Made by a program: the position numbers and the translations under genes
The notes under the pieces: model-generated
Databases searched by the model: none
Told to the model about the DNA's origin: nothing
What the model saw: only the letters and a program-made list of their open reading frames with translations
Assembly (NCBI GenBank): GCA_027021615.1
Contig: JALUTY010000097.1
Location: 1-64,000 of the forward strand
Direction: 5' to 3'
DNA from: a bacterium
GTDB taxonomy: Bacteria; Desulfobacterota; Deferrisomatia; Deferrisomatales; Deferrisomataceae
Length of the DNA stretch: 64,000 nucleotides
Part shown: positions 58,112-64,000 of the stretch, piece by piece
Layout: each line of letters begins with the position of its first letter
Numbering within the stretch: the first letter of the stretch is position 1

Positions 58112-58656
58112 GGCCGGCCGTGTTCCTGGACCGGGACGGGACCCTGATCCGGGAGGCGGACTACCTCTCGAACCTCGCCGAGCTGGAGGTGCTGCCCGGC
58201 GTGGACCGGGCCTTGGCCCGGCTGCGCCGGGCCGGGTTCGCCCTCGTGGGGGTCACGAACCAGTCCGGGGTGGCCCGGGGCTACTTTGACCTCGGCTTCG
58301 TGGAGCGGGTCCATCGGGAGATCGACCGTAGGCTCGGGGCTGCCGGGGGCCTGGACGCCTGGTACGTGTGCCCCCACCACCCGGAGATCACGGGGCCGTG
58401 CGGCTGCCGGAAGCCGGCCCCCGGCCTGGTGCTCCGGGCCGTTCGGGACCTGGGGATCGACCTCGCCCGGTCGTGGATGGTGGGCGACAAGGCCTCGGAC
58501 GTGGAGCTGGGACGTCGTGCGGGGTGCCGGTCGGCCTTGGTGCGAACGGGGTACGGCCGTGAGACCGAGGCTTCCCTCGCGGGAACGGGGCCGCGGCCCG
58601 AGGTGGTCGCAGACGATCTCTCTGCCGCCGTGGAGGCCATCTTGTTAAGCCGCTGA
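58108..58656 (+). CDS. gmhB: D-glycero-beta-D-manno-heptose 1,7-bisphosphate 7-phosphatase
   Basis: 182 aa HAD phosphatase. FLDRDGTLIREADYL holds the catalytic Asp pair (residues ~8-10), NQSGVARGYF lies near 52, and the zinc-type loop is CPHHPEITGPCGCRKPAPG near 90-108. The second Asp motif is MVGDKASDVELG near 130. It takes part in ADP-heptose synthesis for the LPS core, fitting the heptosyltransferases that follow. The start is GTG 58108. An R1 repeat begins 12 nt after the stop. Confidence 0.93.
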   Translation: MRPAVFLDRDGTLIREADYLSNLAELEVLPGVDRALARLRRAGFALVGVTNQSGVARGYFDLGFVERVHREIDRRLGAAGGLDAWYVCPHHPEITGPCGCRKPAPGLVLRAVRDLGIDLARSWMVGDKASDVELGRRAGCRSALVRTGYGRETEASLAGTGPRPEVVADDLSAAVEAILLSR

Positions 58657-58668
58657 CGAAACTATTGA

Positions 58669-58889
58669 CCCGGCGACAAAATAGGCGCGTCACCTCGGAG
58701 GGCGGGGCAAGGGACCTGCCTCCGGCCGGGCGCGAAGCCGGGCATGAGATTCGCCGCGCAGGCACGGGATCGAAGAGATGGTTTCATGACAACTCGGTGG
58801 AATCCGAACCCTTTCGCGGTCCGAGCGTCAGAGGCGCTGTGCGGCGAGCTAAGGGACCCCGCCCGGCTCTCCGACAGGTCCATTGCCAC
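58669..58889 (+). repeat. R1 copy 5, most complete left end
   Basis: Starts CCCGGCGACAAAATAGGCGC 12 nt after the gmhB stop, and runs through GGCGGGGCAAGGGACCTGCC, the arm GCCGGGCGCGAAGCCGGGC, the GGCGCTGTGCGGCGAGC block, to the right end GGCTCTCCGACAGGTCC. About 50 bp are near-identical on the minus strand at 39904-39955. Confidence 0.85.
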
Positions 58890-58949
58890 CGATCATGGAA
58901 ACGAGCACGCCTGTTCTGTTGCCGGTTTAAGCCGAACCGAGGATGCGAG

Positions 58950-60113
58950 ATGAGCCGTTCCGAGTGGCCGGTGGTGGAAGGGTTCGGGCCGTACGCTGCC
59001 GATTGCCGGTACTTTACCGGGTACCGGCCGTGCCGGTTCCGACGGCTTTGCGGCGGATGTCCGGAGTACCGCCCCCGGGGCACCCGGATCCTGCTGGTCA
59101 ACCTGGACGCCATGGGCGACGTGGTGCGCACCACTGCGCTGCTCCCGGCCCTCAAGCGGGCCTACCCCCAGAGCTTTGTCTCCTGGGTCACCCTGAAGAA
59201 CGCGGCCCCGATCCTGGAGCACAACCCCTATGTGGACGAGGTGCTCCTCTACGGCCCCGACACGGTCCTGGAGCTGGAGCCGCGGCGGTTCGAACTGGTG
59301 CTCAACGTGGACAAGACCCGCCGCTCGGCAGCCCTGGCCCAGCGGGTTCGGGCGGCCGAGCGGCGGGGGTTCGGGGTAAACGAGCACGGGGCCGTCGTGC
59401 CCCTGACCCCTGAGGCCGGGTATCAGTACTGGACCGGTCTGGACGACGACCTCAAGTTCCACCGGAACCGGAAGAGCGAGCAGCAGATGCTGGCTGAGAC
59501 CATGGGCCTGGAGTTCCGGCGGGACCCCTACGTGCTCGTGCTGGCCCCGGAGGAGCGCGCGTTCGTGGAGCGGACGCGGCGGGCCTGGGGGCTCGGCGGC
59601 GAGGTCGTGGTCGGGCTCAACACGGGCTGCTCCACCCTGTTTCCCTACAAGAAGCTGCCGGTGGAGTACCAGGCCCGGCTGGCCGAGGAGCTCGTCGACC
59701 GGTTTCCGGAGATCCGGGTCCTCCTGCTGGGGGGGCCCGAGGACGCGGAGCGCAACCAGGAGATCGCCCGCCTGACGCGGGCGCCGGTGCTGGAGACCCC
59801 CTGCACCGAGGGGCTCCGGCGGGGCATCCAGTACATGGACCTGGCCGACGTGGTGATCACCGGTGACTCCCTGGGCATGCACCTGGCCATCGGGCTGGGC
59901 AAGCGGGTGGTGGCCTGGTTCGGCCTCACCTGCGAGCAGGAGATCGACTTCTTCGATCGGGGCGAGGCGGTGCTGGCCCGGGTGGGGTGCCGGCCGTGCT
60001 GGCGCCGGGCCTGCGACGAGCCGGTCAAGTGCTACGAGCGGGTGGACAGGGAGGAGCTGCTGGAGGCGGCCGGCCGCCAGATCGAGGCGGCGCGCAGGGA
60101 GAAGACAGGGTGA
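58950..60113 (+). CDS. Glycosyltransferase family 9 protein with an N-terminal Cys cluster
   Basis: 387 aa. From residue ~46 it is a GT9 (heptosyltransferase) fold: ILLVNLDAMGDVVRTTALLPAL, GLNTGCSTLFPYKKLP near 227, and the acceptor/nucleotide motif VITGDSLGMHLAIGLGKRVVAWFG near 307. Before it, ~45 residues hold CRYF, CRFRRLCGGC (four cysteines), and the C-terminus adds CRPCWRRAC and VKCYERV, suggesting a metal or Fe-S site unusual for GT9. The ATG at 58950 follows GAGGATGCGAG; the frame upstream is repeat. Overlaps the next gene (GTGA). Confidence 0.85.
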   Translation: MSRSEWPVVEGFGPYAADCRYFTGYRPCRFRRLCGGCPEYRPRGTRILLVNLDAMGDVVRTTALLPALKRAYPQSFVSWVTLKNAAPILEHNPYVDEVLLYGPDTVLELEPRRFELVLNVDKTRRSAALAQRVRAAERRGFGVNEHGAVVPLTPEAGYQYWTGLDDDLKFHRNRKSEQQMLAETMGLEFRRDPYVLVLAPEERAFVERTRRAWGLGGEVVVGLNTGCSTLFPYKKLPVEYQARLAEELVDRFPEIRVLLLGGPEDAERNQEIARLTRAPVLETPCTEGLRRGIQYMDLADVVITGDSLGMHLAIGLGKRVVAWFGLTCEQEIDFFDRGEAVLARVGCRPCWRRACDEPVKCYERVDREELLEAAGRQIEAARREKTG

Positions 60114-60676
60114 GCGAGGACATCGGTCGGCTCGACGAGTCGTCATGGTTCCACCGGACGTTCGTGAAGAAGCGGGTGACCTGGGGGTTCGTGGCCGGGG
60201 CGCTGTTCGTCCTGCTGGCCGAGCCCACGCGGCAGAGCGTGTTCTGGGGGTTCTGGATCGCGCTCCTGGGCGAGGTCGTGCGGACCTGGGCCTCCGGAAC
60301 CATCGTGAAGACGAAGCAGCTCACCACCCACGGGCCGTACGGTCTGGTGCGCAACCCGCTCTACTCGGGCAGCTTCCTGATCGGTCTGGGGGTCTCGATC
60401 ATGGGGGGGCGCTGGTGGTTCGTGCCGCTGTTCTTCGCCGCGTTCGTGCCGGTGTACCGGGGCCTGGTTCGCAAGGAGGAGCGGGTTCTGCTGGAGCGGT
60501 ACGGAGACGCCTTCCGGGAGTACTGCCGGCGGGTGCCCCGGTTCGTTCCCCGCCGGCTGCCCGGCCCCGGGGACCGGGCCCCCTACGACGCCCGGCGCAT
60601 GTGGAGCAGGCACAAGGAGTGGCAGGCCTGGCTCGGCCTGTACGCGGTGACCCTGTACCTGCTGCTTCGGGCCTGA
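60110..60676 (+). CDS. Membrane methyltransferase (isoprenylcysteine carboxyl methyltransferase/PEMT-like)
   Basis: 188 aa with four or five hydrophobic segments. It has the ICMT/PEMT-type signature GPYGLVRNPLYSGSFLIGLG near residue 75 and RKEERVLLERYGDAFREYCRRVPRF near 117, as in membrane-embedded SAM methyltransferases. Substrates of bacterial members are mostly unknown. The start GTG 60110 overlaps the GT9 stop. The LPS setting suggests a lipid or glycolipid substrate (inference). Confidence 0.8.
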   Translation: MSEDIGRLDESSWFHRTFVKKRVTWGFVAGALFVLLAEPTRQSVFWGFWIALLGEVVRTWASGTIVKTKQLTTHGPYGLVRNPLYSGSFLIGLGVSIMGGRWWFVPLFFAAFVPVYRGLVRKEERVLLERYGDAFREYCRRVPRFVPRRLPGPGDRAPYDARRMWSRHKEWQAWLGLYAVTLYLLLRA

Positions 60677-60696
60677 AAGTCGCGTATACTCTGCCG

Positions 60697-60722
60697 CTAG
60701 AAGGCTGGGAGGCTGAACCCCC
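60697..60722 (+). repeat. Remnant of an octad array
   Basis: CTAGAAGGCTGGGAGGCT, a short run of the 8-bp family, in the 168-bp gap before the Trm112-like gene. The rest of the gap shows only a GC-rich hairpin (60729-60745). Confidence 0.45.
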
Positions 60723-60844
60723 ATGATCCCGGGCTCATAGCCGGGGCCAACCGGTAGGAGCGGCCTCCGTGGGTAGTTCTTCACCCGTCATCTTCCCCCT
60801 TCGAGAGGCCGCGCGGGCTCCGAGGGAGCCCTGAGGAGGAAACC

Positions 60845-61018
60845 ATGGCGTTGCCGCAGGATCTTCTCGACATCCTGGCCTGCCCCCAGTGCAAGGGCGA
60901 GCTGGAGTACCGGGAGGCGGAGAACGCGCTGCTGTGCCACGCCTGCCGCCTTCGGTACCGGGTGGAGGACGACATCCCGGTCATGCTGATCGACGAAGCC
61001 ACCCCCCTGGAAGACTAG
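60845..61018 (+). CDS. Trm112-family zinc-binding protein
   Basis: 57 aa. It matches the bacterial Trm112/YcaR type: [14 protein letters not shown] at the start, then [24 protein letters not shown]. Four cysteines (CPQC, CHAC) bind zinc. Members are small partners of methyltransferases or sit beside LPS genes such as lpxK and kdsB. The ATG follows GAGGAGG. Confidence 0.9.
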   Translation: MALPQDLLDILACPQCKGELEYREAENALLCHACRLRYRVEDDIPVMLIDEATPLED

Positions 61019-61060
61019 CCCCAGCGCCGGTCCACCCCCACCACGCCCCCCGGAACCGCC

Positions 61061-61903
61061 ATGCCCCGAGCCCGCCGGCCCGTGCCCCGGCTCTCCGCCA
61101 CCGTGATCTGCCTGAACGAGGCCGAGAAGATCCGCGGCTGCCTGGAGAGCGTGCGGTTCTGCGACGAGGTGGTGGTGGTGGACTCGGGCAGCACCGACGG
61201 CACCGTGGAGATCGCCCGGCAGCTGGCGGACGTGGTGATCGAACGGGACTGGCCGGGGTACGTGGCCCAGCAGAACTTCGCCAAGGATCAGGCCCGGGGA
61301 GAGTGGGTCCTGTCGATCGACGCGGACGAACGGGTCGCGCCGGCGTTGGCCCGGGAGATCCAGCAGGTCCTCGCGCGCGACCCGGCCGAGGACGGGTTCC
61401 GGATCACCCGGCACGTGCACTACCTGGGCCGGTGGATCGACCACTCCGGATGGTATCCGGAGCCCAGGGTGCGGCTGTTCCGGCGGAAGAAGGGGCGGTG
61501 GGAGGGGGTGGACCCCCACTACGACGTGGTGGTCCCGGGCGGGGTCGGACGTCTGGGCGGCGAGATCGTCCACTACACCTACGACGACATGGCCGACCAT
61601 GTCCATACCCTGAACCGGTTCAGCTCGATCCTGGCCCAAGAGCATCACCGGCGCGGTCGCCGGTTCTCGTGGGGGAGCCTGCTACTTCGTCCCCCTCTGG
61701 AGTTCCTGAAGAAGTACGTGCTCAAGAGGGGGTTCCTGGACGGCCCCCAGGGGTTCTACGTGGCATCTTTGTCGGCGTTCTACGTGTTCCTGAAGCTCGC
61801 CAAGCTCTGGGAGCTCGAGCGGGTGGGGCCGGAACGACCCTGGCACCGGGAGGGGGCCGGGAGCGGGCCCTGTTCCCCCCTGCGCCGCGATCCGGGCCCG
61901 TGA
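61061..61903 (+). CDS. Glycosyltransferase family 2 (LPS core type)
   Basis: 280 aa. It has the GT-A fold: SATVICLNEAEKIRGCLESV, VDSGSTDGTVEIA near residue 41, and the metal-binding SIDADERV near 88. It resembles the WaaE/KdtX-type enzymes that add a sugar to inner-core heptose (QNFAKDQARGEW, FRRKKGRWEG). The Gly/Pro-rich C-terminus is probably disordered. The stop overlaps the next gene's GTG start (GTGA). Confidence 0.87.
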   Translation: MPRARRPVPRLSATVICLNEAEKIRGCLESVRFCDEVVVVDSGSTDGTVEIARQLADVVIERDWPGYVAQQNFAKDQARGEWVLSIDADERVAPALAREIQQVLARDPAEDGFRITRHVHYLGRWIDHSGWYPEPRVRLFRRKKGRWEGVDPHYDVVVPGGVGRLGGEIVHYTYDDMADHVHTLNRFSSILAQEHHRRGRRFSWGSLLLRPPLEFLKKYVLKRGFLDGPQGFYVASLSAFYVFLKLAKLWELERVGPERPWHREGAGSGPCSPLRRDPGP

Positions 61904-62910
61904 ACCGCATCCTCGTCATCCAGACCGCGTTCCTGGGGGACGTGGTGCTGACCACACCGCTGTTTCGGGCCCTCCGGAGGCGGTTTCCCGAAGCGCGCCT
62001 CGATGTCCTGGTGACCCCGGCAGCCGCGCCGCTGGTCGAGGAGGACCCCCACCTGGACGAGGTGCTGCGCTACGACAAGAAGGGGGGAGAGCGGCTGGGC
62101 TCCGTGGCCCGCAGGCTCCGGGGCCGGGGGTACGATCTGATCGTGGCTCCCCACCGGTCCCACCGCACGGCCCTACTGGCCCGGTGGATCGGGGCGGTCG
62201 TGCGGGTGGGGTTCCGGGATGCCGGCCTTTGGTGGCTCTACACCCGACGGGTGACGAGGCCGGCGGCCCTGCACGAGGTGGACCGGAACCTGGAGCTCCT
62301 GAGGGGCCTGGGACTCCACCCGGAGCCCGAGGATCGGGTCCTCCACGTAGGGTATACGGAGCGTGAGGTCGAAGAGGTGGAACGGGTGCTGGCAGAGGCG
62401 GGGGGGGAGGCCCACGAGCCCCTAGCCGCCTTGGCGCCGGGGTCGGTGTGGGCCACGAAACGCTGGCCGGCCGAGCGGTTCGCCGAGGTGGGGCGCGGTC
62501 TGCAGGCGCGCGGTTTGCGGGTGGTCGTGCTCGGCGGGCCCGACGACCGAGCGGTGGCCGAGGCGGTGTGTGCGGCGGTCGGGGCCGGGGCCGTGAACGC
62601 GGCCGGGAAGACGTCGCTCAAGGCCCTGGCCGCGTGGATGGACCGCGTGAGGCTTCTGGTGACCAACGACTCGGCCCCGCTCCACGTGGCCGCGGCCCGG
62701 GGCACGCCCACGGTCGCGGTGTTCGGCGCCACCACCCTCGACCTGGGGTTCGGCCCGTTCCACGCGGCATCCCGGGTGGTGGAGGCGGAGGTGGAGTGCC
62801 GCCCGTGCGGCCTCCACGGGGGCCGCAGGTGCCGAAAGGGGCATTTCCGGTGCATGCTGGAGGTGGCCCCCGAGGAGGTGCTGGAGGCGTGCCGGGAGCT
62901 GGTCCGTTGA
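61900..62910 (+). CDS. waaF: ADP-heptose:LPS heptosyltransferase (WaaF/RfaF type)
   Basis: 336 aa GT9. The N-terminal ILVIQTAFLGDVVLTTPLFRAL binds the nucleotide sugar side, APGSVWATKRWPAERFAEVG lies near 176, and VTNDSAPLHVAAARGTPTVAVFGATT near 252 is the acceptor/ADP motif as in WaaF. It adds heptose to the inner core. The start is GTG 61900. The stop overlaps the next gene (TTGA). Confidence 0.88.
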   Translation: MNRILVIQTAFLGDVVLTTPLFRALRRRFPEARLDVLVTPAAAPLVEEDPHLDEVLRYDKKGGERLGSVARRLRGRGYDLIVAPHRSHRTALLARWIGAVVRVGFRDAGLWWLYTRRVTRPAALHEVDRNLELLRGLGLHPEPEDRVLHVGYTEREVEEVERVLAEAGGEAHEPLAALAPGSVWATKRWPAERFAEVGRGLQARGLRVVVLGGPDDRAVAEAVCAAVGAGAVNAAGKTSLKALAAWMDRVRLLVTNDSAPLHVAAARGTPTVAVFGATTLDLGFGPFHAASRVVEAEVECRPCGLHGGRRCRKGHFRCMLEVAPEEVLEACRELVR

Positions 62911-64000
62911 GACCGGCAGAGGGGCTGCGGGTGCTCCACGTGGACACCGGCAGGACGTGGCGCGGCGGCCAGCGCCAGGTGTTCCTGCTCCACCGGGGCC
63001 TGCGGGAGCGAGGGGTGGACAGCCTGCTGGTCTGCTCGGCCGGCGGGGTCCTCCACGACCGGGCCCGGGCGGCCGGGCTGCCGACCCGGGGCATGGGGCT
63101 GCGGGGCGAATGGGACCTGGTGTCGGCCTGGCGGATCTCCCGGCTCGCGAGGCGGTGGGGAGCCGGGGTCCTCCACGCCCACTCCTCCCACGCCCACACC
63201 CTGGCCCTGCTGGCTCGCGTGCTCGGCGCGTCGGCCCCGGTGGTGGTCACCCGGCGGGTGGACTTCGTGCCCCGGCCCCACCCGTTCAACCGGTGGAAGT
63301 ACGGCCGGGCCGACCGGATCGTGGCCATCAGCCGGGCCGTGGAGGGGATCCTCCGGGAGCTCGGGGTGGCCCCGGACCGGATTCGTCGCATCCCCAGCGG
63401 GGTGGAGCCCCATCCCGTGGCGCCGGGGGACGGGCAGCGGTTCCGCAGGGAGCTCGGGGTGGCCCCGGACGAGATCCTGGTGGGAAACGTGGGCCACCTG
63501 GTGGACCACAAGGGGCAGCGGTACCTGGTGGACGCCGTGCCCCGGGTGGTGGAGGCCGAGCCGCGGGCCCGGTTCGTCATCGTGGGCGAGGGCGAGCTGG
63601 AGGGCGACCTCCGGGCCCAGGCGGAGCGGCTGGGGCTGGGCGACCGGCTCGTGTTCGCCGGGCTGCGCACGGACATCGGCGGGGTCCTGGACGGCCTGGA
63701 CGTGTTCGTCATGTCGTCCCACCTGGAGGGCCTCGGAACCTCGGTGATCGACGCCATGCTGGCCGAAAAGCCCGTGGTCGCCGCGGCCGCCGGAGGGATC
63801 CCGGACATCCTGAGGGACGGGGTGGACGGGGTGCTCGTACCGCCCAGGGATCCCGAGGCCCTGGCTCGGGGAATCCTCCGGGTCCTGGGGGACCCGGCCG
63901 ACGCCGCGCGAATGGCCCGGGCCGGCCGGAAGCGGGCGGCCTCGGAGTTCGGGGTGGACCGCATGGTGGACCGGTACGTGGCCCTGTACCGGGGCCTGAC
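62907..64000 (+). CDS. Glycosyltransferase family 4/1 protein (3' end outside window)
   Basis: At least 364 aa, no stop before the window end. A GT-B fold: GRTWRGGQRQVFLLHRGLRERG at residues 14-36, RIPSGVEP near 166, the FVMSSHLEGLGTSVIDAMLAEKPVVAAAAGG donor site near 270-300 (with the E-x7-E type motif). The TTG start at 62907 overlaps the waaF stop by four bases. It probably adds a later core or outer-core sugar; the exact linkage is unknown. Confidence 0.87.
   Translation, partial: MRPAEGLRVLHVDTGRTWRGGQRQVFLLHRGLRERGVDSLLVCSAGGVLHDRARAAGLPTRGMGLRGEWDLVSAWRISRLARRWGAGVLHAHSSHAHTLALLARVLGASAPVVVTRRVDFVPRPHPFNRWKYGRADRIVAISRAVEGILRELGVAPDRIRRIPSGVEPHPVAPGDGQRFRRELGVAPDEILVGNVGHLVDHKGQRYLVDAVPRVVEAEPRARFVIVGEGELEGDLRAQAERLGLGDRLVFAGLRTDIGGVLDGLDVFVMSSHLEGLGTSVIDAMLAEKPVVAAAAGGIPDILRDGVDGVLVPPRDPEALARGILRVLGDPADAARMARAGRKRAASEFGVDRMVDRYVALYRGL

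Overview
This 64 kb window is GC-rich chromosomal DNA from a Gram-negative bacterium. Lipopolysaccharide genes, a TamB/BamA-type outer-membrane pair, a class III polyhydroxyalkanoate (PHA) synthase and a small multihaem cytochrome c together suggest a high-GC member of the Desulfobacterota (former Deltaproteobacteria). That placement is inference; no rRNA or tRNA gene is present to fix it. Genes are tightly packed. Many neighbours overlap by four bases (ATGA, GTGA or TTGA), and GTG and TTG starts are common.

Layout. 1-3101: end of an unknown gene, then a ThiD-ThiN fusion and thiC (thiamine pyrimidine branch). 3720-10060: an MFS permease, then a PHA region with a phasin-like gene, a PhaJ-type hydratase, and a minus-strand operon of a 154-aa coiled-coil protein, phaE, phaC and a reductase. 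10772-15415: miaB, a bifunctional-nuclease-family gene, an ArsM-like methyltransferase without the arsenic-binding cysteines, an EcfT-like permease and truA. 15412-27519: a MoxR/DUF58/VWA/DUF4159 cluster with a DUF4175-like protein and a TPR metallopeptidase. 27767-36307: a protein of unknown function, then tamB and a BamA-family protein. 36335-39786: a lipoprotein, a membrane-anchored HTH regulator divergent from a cytochrome c, and a histone-deacetylase-family enzyme. 40042-48477: a seven-gene minus-strand operon (yjbQ, phoH, PBP1A, pabB, pabC, DUF362 ferredoxin-like, HyuA-like). 48943-51586: an HDOD gene with cheD, a cytidylate-kinase-like gene and a small secreted protein. 52578-57219: lexA with a small membrane protein, a histidine kinase with a solute-binding protein, and a dGTPase-type HD hydrolase. 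57221-64000: acyltransferase, gmhB, three or more glycosyltransferases, a membrane methyltransferase and a Trm112-like protein (LPS core assembly).

The most unusual part of the window is its intergenic DNA. Almost every long gap is built from several interspersed repeat families, often nested. They include a MITE-like element (two copies with matching empty sites), a TACCAA-ended element sitting exactly between a stop and a start codon, a family with a perfect 10-bp central palindrome, a ~220-bp two-armed repeat (R1) that often begins just after a stop codon, and degenerate 7-bp and 8-bp arrays. The GACCGAN heptads end in a conserved GTTAC/GTTGC box just ahead of start codons. No CRISPR array, transposase gene, tRNA or rRNA was found.
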